Source of the DNA: Flavobacteriaceae bacterium
GTDB taxonomy: Bacteria; Bacteroidota; Bacteroidia; Flavobacteriales; Flavobacteriaceae
Direction: 5' to 3'
Assembly (NCBI GenBank): GCA_947451525.1
Contig: CANFZM010000004.1
Span: 62,001-126,000 of the forward strand
DNA length: 64,000 nucleotides
Below, piece by piece: positions 1 through 9,715 of the stretch. Within the stretch, counting starts at the first letter, position 1. The number at the start of each line of letters is the position of its first letter. Both the position numbers and the translations under genes were made by a program. The notes beneath the pieces were generated by a model. It saw nothing but the letters and a program-made list of their open reading frames with translations. It was not told the DNA's origin and did no database searches.

Positions 1-208
1 ATCGTTTTACATTTTGGTATCCCAACCGAAAAATTCGTACTCCTTGGACTTCTTCATAATCCTCATTATAATCATAACTCAAGCCTACAATAGTAACCCT
101 AATGCCTTGCGCTACTAATTTTGGAGCAAGTGTTTTTAAAAAACTACCTATTCCGCCATGAGCAAAACCAGATTTGGGATATTCGTGGGTGATTAAACAG
201 AGGTGCAT
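1..208 (-). CDS. Glycosyltransferase family 4, N-terminal fragment (cut by window edge)
   Basis: The reverse complement of the first 208 bases reads from an ATG through 69 codons without a stop and runs off the left edge. The start MHLCLITHEYPKSGFAHGGIG is the usual opening of GT-B fold family 4 glycosyltransferases, with the glycine-rich GGIGSF loop that lies near the acceptor site in this family. The next strand, around VTIVGL, is also typical. The start overlaps the stop of the gene upstream by 16 bases, so it belongs to the same minus-strand unit. The nucleotide-binding half is outside the window, so donor and acceptor cannot be judged. Confidence 0.75.
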   Translation of the reverse strand, partial: MHLCLITHEYPKSGFAHGGIGSFLKTLAPKLVAQGIRVTIVGLSYDYNEDYEEVQGVRIFRLGYQNVKR

Positions 209-1605
209 AAAGTGCTTATTTCTTGAACTAAATTTTTACTATTATTTTGTAGCGGATACTTAACTATTTTCTGCATCCATTGCAATCTATCAGGACCAAT
301 GGTTTCTGAATTATCCAATGCTTGCTGTATTTTCTCTTTAAAATCCAATCGATTGTTTATCCATCCCACGGGATTCATTTCCTGCATACTTCTAAAATGT
401 TGGAAGCCATAAACATCCTTTACTTTAAAAGTTGATGGTTTTACTGGGTCGTAATTTAAATACAAACAAGGTTTATTATAAACCGCAAAATCATGGGCCA
501 TCGTACTTCCTAAATTCACCACCACATCACTATGCAAAACGGTATTTACTAACAAACTGATATCTGAAAAACTGGGGTAAATTTCAGTAAATGTATTTTC
601 TAAAGCAGATGCAATTCGCCAATCGGGATCTATTGAAATGACCAATTGTGGGTATTTATTTAAAACATCATCAAATCGATTCGATAAATCTACCGGACAT
701 TTTCTAAAGAGAATTTGCGGTCGGTTAGGCTCTTCTATGGTCATTAGTGACTCGCACAAATCTTCCAAATAAAGGGCTTCGTAAGGAGAAGAAGCATCGT
801 TAGCAGAGAAACAAACCGTTTTTTTATTAAGGTCTAATTTATAAGTTGCGAAAAAAACTTCTTTGGATAATTGAAATTGTTCTTTAAAATAAAACTCAAA
901 TTGCGGAGTTCCAACCACTTTTATAGCAGCAGAATTGATTTCCAGATATACAGTTTCCATTTCGGATTGCATCAAATCCGACCAAACAAAATAGGAATCG
1001 TATTTAGATAGCAATCGTGCCTTCGGAATATTATCCCAAGAGAAAATAACAGTTCCGTTTTTAATCCCTTTCTTATTCGCTATTGCAATTATTGGAGCCG
1101 TAGTTACTGCACGTTGGTGCAAATTCAAAATATAATCTGGGTTTATATTGTAAAGTTCTGCTTCAATTATTTTAGTTGTGGGATGGTTCAAAATAGTCGA
1201 TTCGTACCACTTCTCTAATTTTAAAATCCAAGAATAGTTTATAGATAGCAGTAAACCTACTATTTCGGAAATTCGCAATAAAACTGTGCGTTTGAATCCT
1301 TTGGATTTACCATTCCAAAAAAGCAGGATGGTTTTGTTTTGCAACTTTTTGGCATTTTGCAACAAACGAGCATAAGCAATACTTTCTCTTAAAATCCGAC
1401 TAATAAAACGCTCTTTAAAATCAGGAATTCTAAAGTAATCGGATATTATATCGCCTTGTATTTTTTTAATTTCTTGTATTGCTGGGGTTGGGATTTGGTG
1501 GTACAGAACTACTTCAAAATTGGCTTGATGTAATTCCTGTATAAAATCGGAATAAATATAGTTTCGAACGGCAACACCATCAGGAACTAGCAATACTATT
1601 TTCAT
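193..1605 (-). CDS. Putative GT-B fold glycosyltransferase-like protein
   Basis: A 470-residue protein with no signal peptide. The start MKIVLLVPDGVAVRNYI resembles the first Rossmann strand of GT-B enzymes. The C-terminal half contains SDVVVNLGSTMAHDFAVYNKPC, which resembles the nucleotide-binding loop of UDP-glycosyltransferase and CDP-glycerol-transferase-like folds, where a glycine-serine turn precedes a helix. I cannot assign a CAZy family. It lies 25 bases after a methyltransferase gene and overlaps the next glycosyltransferase, which fits a role in assembling or decorating the glycan. A non-catalytic member of the fold remains possible. Confidence 0.6.
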   Translation of the reverse strand: MKIVLLVPDGVAVRNYIYSDFIQELHQANFEVVLYHQIPTPAIQEIKKIQGDIISDYFRIPDFKERFISRILRESIAYARLLQNAKKLQNKTILLFWNGKSKGFKRTVLLRISEIVGLLLSINYSWILKLEKWYESTILNHPTTKIIEAELYNINPDYILNLHQRAVTTAPIIAIANKKGIKNGTVIFSWDNIPKARLLSKYDSYFVWSDLMQSEMETVYLEINSAAIKVVGTPQFEFYFKEQFQLSKEVFFATYKLDLNKKTVCFSANDASSPYEALYLEDLCESLMTIEEPNRPQILFRKCPVDLSNRFDDVLNKYPQLVISIDPDWRIASALENTFTEIYPSFSDISLLVNTVLHSDVVVNLGSTMAHDFAVYNKPCLYLNYDPVKPSTFKVKDVYGFQHFRSMQEMNPVGWINNRLDFKEKIQQALDNSETIGPDRLQWMQKIVKYPLQNNSKNLVQEISTLCTSV

Positions 1606-1630
1606 ATCTTAAAATCTACAAGAAACAGAT

Positions 1631-2371
1631 TTATTTTTGAGCAATAAAAATCAAATTATTATACCCTTTTTTTCGGTTGTATTTTATGTTTTTCAATTGG
1701 TTGTATTCTTCCAAAGAGTAAATTTCAATATTTCTAAAAGATGCTAATTGCAAATCATTTAACAGGTCTTTCTTGGTGTAATAATAGCCTTTTAATATAA
1801 ATCCGTGGAAGTTAATATCCCGAATTCCGGCACTTTCACCATAATAAAATGAAAATAAATTTCTAAATTTAAAAAATGAAGTTTTCAAAAAAGTACCTTC
1901 TTGATTGTGAACCGTTCCAACAACTACCCCATTGTTTTTTAGAATCTTATGCGCATTTTTAAAAATCGTAATTCGGTCTTTTTTTGCAATAACATACGTC
2001 ATCATGCTATTAAAAAAGGTCACTAAATCATATTCCTTCAATACTTTATTGTAATCTTTAGCATCAATAGTTAGTGTTTCGGTACAAGCATCTAATTTCC
2101 AAAGTTTGAGATTTTCATTACATTTGATAATCATATTTTCGGCAATATCACTAGCAACCATTTGGGTTGGATGGTAAAATTCGGCAATAGATTCTATTTC
2201 TCTTCCGGTACCGCAACCAAAAATTTTTATTTTTTTAATAGAGCCAAAATTAGCATAAATCTCTTTGGCTTTTTCCATCATAAATATCTCAAAATCCGAA
2301 GATTTCTTTGCAATATCTTGCGAAATAATTACGTTGTATTTCTCCCAAAATTCTTTATTTTCAACTTGCAT
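1631..2371 (-). CDS. Class I SAM-dependent methyltransferase
   Basis: A 246-residue cytosolic protein. Motif I of the Rossmann methyltransferase fold is visible as IKIFGCGTGREIE near residues 48-60, followed by an acidic strand end (VASDIAENMI) that would hold the adenosylmethionine ribose. A strand with YDLVTFFNSMMTY fits motif IV. It sits four bases after the FemAB-like gene and before a glycosyltransferase-like gene. The substrate is probably a sugar or an acyl/aminoacyl substituent of the glycan, which is inferred from context only. Confidence 0.8.
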   Translation of the reverse strand: MQVENKEFWEKYNVIISQDIAKKSSDFEIFMMEKAKEIYANFGSIKKIKIFGCGTGREIESIAEFYHPTQMVASDIAENMIIKCNENLKLWKLDACTETLTIDAKDYNKVLKEYDLVTFFNSMMTYVIAKKDRITIFKNAHKILKNNGVVVGTVHNQEGTFLKTSFFKFRNLFSFYYGESAGIRDINFHGFILKGYYYTKKDLLNDLQLASFRNIEIYSLEEYNQLKNIKYNRKKGYNNLIFIAQK

Positions 2372-2375
2372 TTAC

Positions 2376-3416
2376 TTATTTTTTAAAAACAGATAAAACT
2401 CTAGCGATGCTTTTCTTATACGGTTTCATATATTTTTCAAAGTAAAGAAAAAAAGCGAACAAAAAGGAATTTATTACTTTATAATATTTAGAATTTTCAA
2501 ATACAATTTCCTTGGCGTTAAAATTATTTTTAAAGGCTACTACCCCGCTAGAACCTCCTAAAGAAATATTATATCCAATGCATTTTTCAGCAATGGACAA
2601 TTTTAGGGCTTCCCATTGCAAAAAATGACCTACCAATAAATCGGGGGTTTCTTTTTTGGTTCCTCCAAAAACATAGGTGTAATAATTTCCCGATTTTACG
2701 ATAAAAATAACCCCTTTTAACTCCGAATCTTTATAGGCTCCAATAAATTTTGCGGTATTTTTTTCTATCAAATTAAAAACTGTGGCTTGAATTTCGTTCC
2801 AATTCCGAATGGCATAATTACGTTCCAAAGCATTGTCCATTACCAATTGGTAGGCTTTTGCGATTTCTTCTTTATCCGATAAAAAAGCAACTGAAAGGTC
2901 TTTTCTATTGGAACTCCGAATATCTCTTCGTACCGAAGATTTGAAATCTAAAAGCAGCAGTTCCGGATCGGAATAGTTTTTCAAATCTACCCAATTCAAT
3001 CCGTTAGGAGAATAAATATATTTAAACAATTGACCCGATTGAAAATCTTTGAGAGCAAGTAATTCTTCTTCCAAATTGGGAATCGTAATTTGACAATAAC
3101 ATGCCTTTAATAGGGCTGCTCTTTTGGGAACTATTGCAATCAATTCGTTCCAAAAAGTCGATTGATTTTTGGAAGTTATTGGCCCAACTGGAAGTATGTA
3201 AAACTTAAAAAATGCCACTTTAGCAAGCACGGCACAATAGCCTCCAATAATAGTTTCATCCTTAATAAAAAGGCACAATTCATAATCAAATCCGTAGGAA
3301 GTATACGACTTTGCCCAATCGGATAATTGCAGATAAGATCCCTTCGAATTCGATTGAACGAAAACATCCCATTTGTCAAGCCAGTGCTGTTCTTTAGTGA
3401 AAATAGTCTGCATCAT
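2376..3416 (-). CDS. FemAB-like (GNAT superfamily) aminoacyl/acyl transferase
   Basis: A 346-residue protein with the layout of FemAB-type double-GNAT proteins. The N-terminal part has YLQLSDWAKSYTSYGFD, like the conserved SFLQ-W segment, followed by strands for an acyl-donor site. The C-terminal part carries LVGHFLQWEALKLSIAEKC, then YNISLGGSSGVVAFKNNF, matching the family signature in which a glycine pair precedes a V-x-x-FK-x-xF stretch. Classical Fem proteins add amino acids from aminoacyl-tRNA to peptidoglycan; relatives in polysaccharide loci may add amino acids or acyl groups to sugars. It overlaps the NodB-like gene by four bases, so translation is probably coupled and the two may act on the same residue. 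Confidence 0.75.
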   Translation of the reverse strand: MMQTIFTKEQHWLDKWDVFVQSNSKGSYLQLSDWAKSYTSYGFDYELCLFIKDETIIGGYCAVLAKVAFFKFYILPVGPITSKNQSTFWNELIAIVPKRAALLKACYCQITIPNLEEELLALKDFQSGQLFKYIYSPNGLNWVDLKNYSDPELLLLDFKSSVRRDIRSSNRKDLSVAFLSDKEEIAKAYQLVMDNALERNYAIRNWNEIQATVFNLIEKNTAKFIGAYKDSELKGVIFIVKSGNYYTYVFGGTKKETPDLLVGHFLQWEALKLSIAEKCIGYNISLGGSSGVVAFKNNFNAKEIVFENSKYYKVINSFLFAFFLYFEKYMKPYKKSIARVLSVFKK

Positions 3417-5023
3417 TGAACGTTTCTTGAAGGAATATCGTAATTATTTTTGATGAAAATAGTACCATTTGCATCCATATCCAAAACGGTATTTTGATAC
3501 TTGGTATAAAACTCCAATAACTGCGAAAGGGTTGGATTCCAAAGTCTTTTTTGTTTAATTTTTTGGGCTAAATAATTAAAGTTGGACACTACTTTTTCAT
3601 TTAAGGAGTTATCGGAATTTATTAGTTTGCCATCATAATTATTGGTGTTTACCGAAAAATAAGTATGCGCAATAAACAAGCCAGATGCATCTATAAAAGC
3701 ATCCATATTATTAGGAGATAATGCCGAAATAAAATCTACCATTTCTATAGTTTGAAAAATAGTAAACTCCTTTTGGGCAATTTTATGTTTAAAAAAAATA
3801 GGACTGTATTTTGCAACTTTATAAGTCGTTTTCTTAGCCGTATTCCAAGTGAACAAAACTTTTAAGGAAAGAATTACTAGTGGAATTGCATTTTTTAACA
3901 ACTTAAAAATGGCATTCCAATCTTTCTTAACCAATAATGCCTTAGAAGAAGATACGGTATCAATGTAATTTCTTACTCTAAATTCGTCATTATCGTAATG
4001 GAAAATTATATTTTTAAGAAAGGAAACCATTCGCTTTAAAAAAGAGTTTCCTTTTATGGATGCATAATAATTTTCCAAATTAAATTGATTAGAATCCAAC
4101 TGATTAAGAACTCCTGATGTAGCAGTTCCGGCATCGATATAATTCCAAAGTATAGCAATCTTTTTATTTAAAAGAGTGGCTTCGTACTTATCATTTGAAA
4201 TACCATTTTTTTGAAATAAAGTAAAATTATAAGGTTGAAATCCATGATCCATCCAAACCGGAATGTCATTATAGGGTGGAATAAAATTTTCAAATTCATT
4301 AAATGCTTCATCATCCTTTCGGATGGATTGCGTTAACGAATGGTAACACAATTCATGTCCGTCTTGTCGCCATTTTTCTAATTCGGAAGCATTATTTTCA
4401 AAAGAAGCATTATCGTCTCTTTTAGAAAAATGATTTAAGAAAAAACCTTTGGTGATTTTGATTCCTTTTTCTTTAAAAAATTCTCTTTGAATCTTTAAAT
4501 TTTCTGGGGTATCAAAGTCGCAATGATCGGTAAAACAAGCAACAGCCGAGAACGGAATTGGGGAACGACTCAATTCTAGCGCTCCTTTGGAAGTTATTAA
4601 TAAGGCTAGTTTCTCTGCAAAATTAAAATGCGTTTGAGCAGAAACTATCTTTTTAGTATTATTTTCGTTAGAATATTGTGTGATTGGAGCAGCAAATTCA
4701 GGGTTAAATCGCCATAACAATTGCTTCGGATTTTTAGCATCCACTTCCCAAATACCCAAATTACAATTGGCTTGAACATACAATCCGTTTTGTAACCGAA
4801 TCACTTTAGGCGAAAAATCATTAGCAATTCGATCTTGCGAAAGATCAACCCAGGTATAATCGTGATTTCTAAAAGAGGCAATTGGGGTAGAGAATTCTAT
4901 TAGAATATCAAAGGAATTTAAATTTTCAATAGATAGAGAATCCAAAGTAATTTTACGGTCAAGCATCTCATCGGAAATGAAATATTTAAAAACAGTAGTT
5001 GCTACTTTAGAATTATCTGACAT
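3413..5023 (-). CDS. NodB-like polysaccharide deacetylase-fold protein
   Basis: A 536-residue protein, longer than usual for the family. The core begins near residue 160 with ACFTDHCDFDT (residues 163-172), similar to the first catalytic motif of carbohydrate esterase family 4, and continues to DGHELCYHSL (221-230), similar to the H-x-x-x-H metal motif. About 150 residues precede this core with no recognised domain. There is no signal peptide, so it probably acts in the cytosol on a precursor or lipid-linked sugar. It is followed directly by the FemAB-like gene, so N-deacetylation to free an amine and then aminoacylation is a plausible pair of steps, though this is inference. Confidence 0.65.
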   Translation of the reverse strand: MSDNSKVATTVFKYFISDEMLDRKITLDSLSIENLNSFDILIEFSTPIASFRNHDYTWVDLSQDRIANDFSPKVIRLQNGLYVQANCNLGIWEVDAKNPKQLLWRFNPEFAAPITQYSNENNTKKIVSAQTHFNFAEKLALLITSKGALELSRSPIPFSAVACFTDHCDFDTPENLKIQREFFKEKGIKITKGFFLNHFSKRDDNASFENNASELEKWRQDGHELCYHSLTQSIRKDDEAFNEFENFIPPYNDIPVWMDHGFQPYNFTLFQKNGISNDKYEATLLNKKIAILWNYIDAGTATSGVLNQLDSNQFNLENYYASIKGNSFLKRMVSFLKNIIFHYDNDEFRVRNYIDTVSSSKALLVKKDWNAIFKLLKNAIPLVILSLKVLFTWNTAKKTTYKVAKYSPIFFKHKIAQKEFTIFQTIEMVDFISALSPNNMDAFIDASGLFIAHTYFSVNTNNYDGKLINSDNSLNEKVVSNFNYLAQKIKQKRLWNPTLSQLLEFYTKYQNTVLDMDANGTIFIKNNYDIPSRNVQ

Positions 5024-5028
5024 AAAAT

Positions 5029-6165
5029 TTAAATATCTCTAAATTGTTTCTGATGATTTAAGTTCCAAATATCCGAATTTAATAAGGATTCCATAAATAA
5101 TGTGGCACTATTTCCATCTCCGAAATGGGAATTCACTTTTTCAGATTTCTGCAAATCGATGTTTTTTAAAGCAGTGCTAATGGAATTCAAATCGTAATCT
5201 GCATTCACGATTTCGGCATGCAAGGCTCTATTTTGTTGGCGGGTTCCAATATTAATTATTGGGATGCCATAATAAGGCGCTTCCCGAATTCCGGCACTAC
5301 TGTTTCCTATAATAAATTGGGCATTTTTAAGTAAGGTCAAAAAATATTCAAATCGCAAGGAAGGAAAAACTCTAAAACGAGAATTGCCTTGAAATTCTTG
5401 GTATTTTTTAATTATCTGTTGGCTTCCCAAATCGTTATTAGGATAAATTACAATATAATTATGAGAGTCATCTAACAATGCCGATACAAAATTATTGGTA
5501 TATTCTTCCATTTCCTTCGCTTCCGTAGTCACGGGATGAAACATCACAATAGCATATTTTTCAAAGTCAATTTTATAATACTCTTTAACCACAGCAAGTT
5601 CGGGTAACGTATTGGAAAACATAATGTCTACATCTGGAGACCCAATGGTGTAAATGGAAGATTGCAATTCGCCCATTTGAACCAACCTATTAGCAGCATC
5701 AGAATTGGAAACAAAATGAATGTGACTCAATTTACTCACACTATGCCGAATTAATTCATCTACCGTTCCCGACAATTCACCACCTTCAATATGCGCCACC
5801 AAAATATTATTCAACGACCCCACAATAGCACCAGCAAGGGTTTCTAACCTATCGCCATGCACAACAATTAAGTCGGGTTGCACTTCTTTGCAATAGCCAG
5901 ACAAGCCTTCAATGGTTTTGGCCAAAGTCAAATCCATAGTGGTTTCGTGGGTGTGATTCTCGAAAGTATATACATTTTTGAAATTGCACCGTTGAATTTC
6001 TATCAACGTATAGCCGTATTCTTCTTGCAAATGCATGCCTGTAACAAAAACAAAAACTTCAAATTCTGGAGCAGTTTCCAAAATTGAAATCAATGATTTT
6101 ATCTTGCTAAAATCAGCCCGAGTACCCGTTAGGAATAGTATTTTTTTGGTGTTATTCAAAATCAT
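5029..6165 (-). CDS. neuC: UDP-sugar hydrolysing 2-epimerase (NeuC/LegG family)
   Basis: A 378-residue GT-B fold epimerase. Family motifs are TGTRAD (13-18), [12 protein letters not shown] (101-112), HIEGGE (125-130) and IGSPDVD (174-180). NeuC releases ManNAc from UDP-GlcNAc; LegG does the equivalent on UDP-2,4-diacetamido-2,4,6-trideoxyglucose. From memory, the spacing and wording around [20 protein letters not shown] and [16 protein letters not shown] resemble Campylobacter LegG more than E. coli NeuC, and the locus also encodes the enzymes that make the LegG substrate. The start overlaps the neuB stop by 14 bases. Membership of the family is clear; the LegG assignment is an inference. Confidence 0.88.
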   Translation of the reverse strand: MILNNTKKILFLTGTRADFSKIKSLISILETAPEFEVFVFVTGMHLQEEYGYTLIEIQRCNFKNVYTFENHTHETTMDLTLAKTIEGLSGYCKEVQPDLIVVHGDRLETLAGAIVGSLNNILVAHIEGGELSGTVDELIRHSVSKLSHIHFVSNSDAANRLVQMGELQSSIYTIGSPDVDIMFSNTLPELAVVKEYYKIDFEKYAIVMFHPVTTEAKEMEEYTNNFVSALLDDSHNYIVIYPNNDLGSQQIIKKYQEFQGNSRFRVFPSLRFEYFLTLLKNAQFIIGNSSAGIREAPYYGIPIINIGTRQQNRALHAEIVNADYDLNSISTALKNIDLQKSEKVNSHFGDGNSATLFMESLLNSDIWNLNHQKQFRDI

Positions 6166-7192
6166 TAAAATCTAATTGTTCATCATTTTCAATAGTTCTG
6201 GTTGCGGTTTTTCCGAGTAAATCGTTAAAATGTTCAGCAAGAATTTTACCAGTTCCAGGGCGTTTTACCCAAATATTTTCTTTCGATAATTTTTCACCCT
6301 TTTGGATAGATGCAATAGAACAAACGGTTGCAAATGCAAAATCAATCGTTACCTGCTCTTCTTTGGCAGGTTCTTTTGTTCCGCCACGCATTTGCCAAAT
6401 TTCATTGGAAGAAGTAATAAGTTCAGCACACGTCTTTTCATCCATACTGCACACAATATCGGGTCCAGTGCGTTGCTTATGGTCTGTAAAATGGCGTTCT
6501 AAAATGCTCGCACCAAGAGCCACAGCACCAAGACATGCATTATTATTTAGAGTATGATCGGACAAACCGAAAACTTTGTTGGGAAATGCTTCGTGCAATT
6601 GTGTCATCGCGCCAAATCGTACCAAGTGAATTGGCGTTGGGTATAAATTAGTGGTATGCAACAAGGCTACCGGAATGTTGTGTTTATCAAAAATTGCAAC
6701 GGCTTTTCGAACACTTTCAATGGTATTCATGCCCGTGCTTAAAATTACAGGTTTCCCAAAAGTGCAAATATGCTCTAACAACGGATAATTATTACATTCT
6801 CCCGAACCTATTTTATAGGCTGGAATATCCATTTTTTTCAATCGTTCGGCAGCCGCACGAGAAAATGGCGTAGAAATAAAAATCATGCCTTTACTTTCTA
6901 CGTAATTTTTTAGTTCCCATTCCTCTTCTTCGTTGAGAGCACAACGTTCCATAATTTCATAAATAGAAACATCGGCATTGCCAGGAATAACTTTTTTGGC
7001 GGCACCACTCATTTCATCGGCAACAATGTGCGTTTGGTGTTTTACCACTTCCGCACCTGCACGATGGGCTGCATCCACCATTTCCTTGGCAACAACAAGT
7101 GAACCTTCATGATTGATCCCGATTTCGGCAATAACCAAAGGTGGAAAATCAGGGCCAATTTTTCTTCCAGAAATTTCTATGTAGGTGTTCAT
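6152..7192 (-). CDS. neuB: Nonulosonate synthase (NeuB/LegI family)
   Basis: A 346-residue PEP-dependent synthase that condenses a six-carbon N-acetylated sugar with phosphoenolpyruvate to make a nine-carbon sialic-acid-like sugar. Visible motifs are AEIGINHEG (22-30) and KHQTH (51-55) in the TIM barrel, then [23 protein letters not shown] and GLSDHT. The last ~55 residues form the antifreeze-like SAF domain (WVKRPGTG onward). The sequence reads, from memory, closer to legionaminic acid synthase LegI than to E. coli NeuB. It is immediately followed by the epimerase gene that would provide its substrate. Confidence 0.9.
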   Translation of the reverse strand: MNTYIEISGRKIGPDFPPLVIAEIGINHEGSLVVAKEMVDAAHRAGAEVVKHQTHIVADEMSGAAKKVIPGNADVSIYEIMERCALNEEEEWELKNYVESKGMIFISTPFSRAAAERLKKMDIPAYKIGSGECNNYPLLEHICTFGKPVILSTGMNTIESVRKAVAIFDKHNIPVALLHTTNLYPTPIHLVRFGAMTQLHEAFPNKVFGLSDHTLNNNACLGAVALGASILERHFTDHKQRTGPDIVCSMDEKTCAELITSSNEIWQMRGGTKEPAKEEQVTIDFAFATVCSIASIQKGEKLSKENIWVKRPGTGKILAEHFNDLLGKTATRTIENDEQLDFNDFE

Positions 7193-7196
7193 AAAT

Positions 7197-8357
7197 TTAT
7201 AATTCTAATTTTAAAAAATTCTCTAAACCAATAACCGTTATATTTTCTTGTAATTGGTAAGTATCGTTAGTTGGCGCAATTATATAGGTTCTATTTGGTT
7301 TTACAACTTCTAAACTTCTATAAAAACCTTTAGTAACCTTTGGCGCATCCGAGGCTTTACATTCTATGGCTATAACTTGATTTCCTTTTTTAAGAAGTAA
7401 ATCTATTTCATCGCCGGTGGCTGTTCGGTAAAAAAAGTAATCCCAAGAAGGCATATTTACAATAATATTTTCAATAACCATTCCTTCCCAAGAGGATCCA
7501 AAAACGGGATTACCTAGCAACGAGTTAAAATTTGGAATCGCTAACAATTTATGTAAAATTCCAGAATCACGAACGAATACTTTTGGTGATTTTACCAATC
7601 TTTTTTTAATGTTAATTTCAAAAGGTGGAATAGTTCTTACAATAAAGGTTTGCTCCAACAAATCGATATATCTTCTAATTGTGGGATGCGTTAAACCTAG
7701 AGATTCGGCTAATTTAGACAAATTTAATTGTTGTCCCTGATTGTGAGCACACATGGTTAACAAGCGTCGGAGTTGCAATGCAGGAATTTGAAAACCAAGT
7801 TGTGGAATATCCCGTTCAATATAGGTTCGAATATAATTTTCTAGCCAGATTGCACTATTTTCGTCATTATCGGCTAGATAACTATTTGGAAAACCACCTC
7901 GAAGCCAAAATTTATGCAAATTAAAACTTTCAAGATAATTCAATTCATTGATTAAAAAAGGGGAAAGATGCAACATCCCAATTCGTCCAGCCAAACTTTC
8001 GGAGGTATGCTGAAGAAGTTCTTGAGAAGCGGAACCTAACAAAATAAATTTTCCGTTAATTCGATTACTATCTATTGCACTTCGCAAGACCGAAAACAAC
8101 TTAGGAACCAATTGAATTTCATCCAGACAAATTATTTTATCTGCATTGGAAGCAAAAAATATTTCTGGTTCTGATAATTTATTTAAATCGGATTCTTTTT
8201 GCATATCCAAATATAGCAAACCATCAAAATGCTGATCTAAACTTTTTACCAGAGTCGATTTACCGCATTGCCGTGGACCAAGAATAGCAACCGCAGGAAA
8301 AACAGTAAGGTATTTCTTTAATTGATGCAATAGCACTCGTTGGATATAATCTTGCAT
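7197..8357 (-). CDS. AAA-family ATPase with C-terminal DUF4143 domain
   Basis: A 386-residue protein of the AAA_14/DUF4143 type. Walker A is GPRQCGKST (27-35) and Walker B is IICLDE (75-80). A winged-helix-like segment ([21 protein letters not shown]) follows, then the DUF4143 region with [20 protein letters not shown], which looks like a PD-(D/E)XK nuclease fold with E, D and E-x-K residues. The role of this widespread family is unknown. It has no link to sugar biosynthesis, yet lies between the acyltransferase and neuB. A hairpin and its own promoter candidate upstream suggest it is a separately transcribed insertion. Confidence 0.85.
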   Translation of the reverse strand: MQDYIQRVLLHQLKKYLTVFPAVAILGPRQCGKSTLVKSLDQHFDGLLYLDMQKESDLNKLSEPEIFFASNADKIICLDEIQLVPKLFSVLRSAIDSNRINGKFILLGSASQELLQHTSESLAGRIGMLHLSPFLINELNYLESFNLHKFWLRGGFPNSYLADNDENSAIWLENYIRTYIERDIPQLGFQIPALQLRRLLTMCAHNQGQQLNLSKLAESLGLTHPTIRRYIDLLEQTFIVRTIPPFEINIKKRLVKSPKVFVRDSGILHKLLAIPNFNSLLGNPVFGSSWEGMVIENIIVNMPSWDYFFYRTATGDEIDLLLKKGNQVIAIECKASDAPKVTKGFYRSLEVVKPNRTYIIAPTNDTYQLQENITVIGLENFLKLEL

Positions 8358-8407
8358 ATTGTAAATTTAACTTTCAATTTGCAGTAAAACTACTAAAAAA
8401 ATGTAAT

Positions 8408-8438
8408 AAAAAATACTTCTAAGTGATTTATTTGTCAA
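8408..8438 (-). promoter_or_regulatory. Candidate promoter for the DUF4143 ATPase gene
   Basis: On the minus strand a TTG (8436-8438) is followed after 20 bases by TATTTTTT (8408-8415), close to the Bacteroidota housekeeping pattern of TTG, about 19-21 bases, then TAnnTTTG. The predicted start of transcription lies some 45 bases ahead of the ATG. The last base of the box is not the consensus G, and the region is very AT-rich, so chance occurrence is possible. Confidence 0.35.
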
Positions 8439-8524
8439 AAAAATTAAAATTAAAATAATTAACACAAAAAATAAAAGTTGTTAAAATATTGAATGCCAAT
8501 AAATTAAATTTTAAAATAACAAAT

Positions 8525-8561
8525 TTGTGCAAATTGAAAATAATATTTTCAATTTGCACAA
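8525..8561 (-). terminator. Perfect 17-bp inverted repeat, probable terminator or hairpin
   Basis: Arms 8525-8541 (TTGTGCAAATTGAAAAT) and 8545-8561 are exact reverse complements separated by AAT. The element lies about 50 bases past the stop of the acyltransferase gene and before the ATPase promoter candidate. On the minus strand it is followed by a moderately T-rich stretch (TTTGTTATTTT), so it could end transcription coming from the acyltransferase side. Its low GC content makes it an atypical intrinsic terminator; a protein-binding palindrome is an alternative. Confidence 0.55.
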
Positions 8562-8608
8562 TTATTGAAATTATTTGATTCTATATTTTTTCAAAGCACT
8601 TCCTAAAC

Positions 8609-9715
8609 TTATTTTTTATTGTTAAAAGTGGCTAGTTTTTCCTTTTTAATTAAGAATGGTTCTTCTAAATAGCGATAGGAAATTCCGGCAACTAGAATCG
8701 TACTACTTATAGAAAGAACATACAAAAGCATCGAATTGAAAATAGTAAATTTCAAAAGGCAATTTAACACACAAACAATTACTATTTGATGGTACATATA
8801 CAATCCGTAGGAAATTTTTCCTAAAAAGAGCAACGACTTGTGTTCTAGTACCGAATCCAATTTAGGATGGTTTACTAAATTCAAAATTATAACTATAAAT
8901 AATAGTGCAAAAAAAGTAGATTCTAAGAAACTAAAATTAATTTGAAACACAATAGGTACTACAATTAGTATCAAAGTTAAAACAAAAACATTTAGGTTCG
9001 TTATTTTTTGAACGATAGCACTTTTACAGTATAACAAATAGGCGCCTAAAGCACCTATAGCAAGGCTGTCCAACTGGAAAGCGTGGATAAAACTAGTGAA
9101 CAAATCTAGGTATTTGAAAGAAGGAAGTAGACCTAAATTAAGTACCAAAAGCAGTAAATTATACAACAATATTATTCCAATAAATAGTGGTTTTAATTGT
9201 TTGCATTTATTAATTAGTAACGGCCAAATTAGGTAAAATTGCTCTTCGGTTCCGATAGACCAAGTTTGTGTTGCAAATGGAATTAGTTTTATAGAAACTA
9301 AAACATTTGTTAGAAAAAAAACAAACAAAAGCACCACCATGAAAAATTGAAAAGGAGATTCTATTTCTAGTTTAAGATTTGGAATATGGAAAATTTCAAA
9401 ATGAGGAAGCACCAATAAGGATAATATAACTATAAAATAATAGAGTGGCCAAATTCGATAAATTCGTCTTAAATAAAAATTTTTGATGGCAATTAAACCG
9501 TTTTTTTCTTTTTCTTTAACCAATAAAAAAGTAATCAAAAAACCACTTAAAACAAAAAAAAGAGAAACCCCTAACCTACCCAATTCTTTCACACTTTGAA
9601 AGGAATTAGTTAAATTAAAATAGGATTTATTCAATTCCAAATGACTAATAACAACCATCAAGGCCGCAATAAATCGCAATCCGTTTAGGTTATTAAAGTA
9701 TACTTTATCTTTCAT
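8609..9715 (-). CDS. Acyltransferase family 3 membrane protein (OatA/NodX-like)
   Basis: A 368-residue integral membrane protein when started at the ATG at 9713-9715. That start gives MKDKVYFNNLNGLRFIAAL, the normal opening of acyltransferase-3 proteins; the longer frame reads back into neuA and is rejected. About ten hydrophobic segments follow. Family landmarks include the early histidine in VVISHLE, RLGVSLFFVLSGFLIT, the R-R-x-x-R-I-x-P-like FYLRRIYRIWPLYY and TWSIGTEEQFYLIWP. Such proteins transfer acetyl or other acyl groups to sugars at the membrane. The gene overlaps neuA by 11 bases, so O-acetylation of the nonulosonate or a neighbouring sugar is a reasonable guess. Confidence 0.87.
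   Translation of the reverse strand: MKDKVYFNNLNGLRFIAALMVVISHLELNKSYFNLTNSFQSVKELGRLGVSLFFVLSGFLITFLLVKEKEKNGLIAIKNFYLRRIYRIWPLYYFIVILSLLVLPHFEIFHIPNLKLEIESPFQFFMVVLLFVFFLTNVLVSIKLIPFATQTWSIGTEEQFYLIWPLLINKCKQLKPLFIGIILLYNLLLLVLNLGLLPSFKYLDLFTSFIHAFQLDSLAIGALGAYLLYCKSAIVQKITNLNVFVLTLILIVVPIVFQINFSFLESTFFALLFIVIILNLVNHPKLDSVLEHKSLLFLGKISYGLYMYHQIVIVCVLNCLLKFTIFNSMLLYVLSISSTILVAGISYRYLEEPFLIKKEKLATFNNKK

Noticed and set aside
7197..8357. AAA ATPase as a transposition protein of the IstB/TniB type
   Set aside because: The C-terminal DUF4143 region and the absence of a transposase, terminal repeats or target duplication argue against a transposon.
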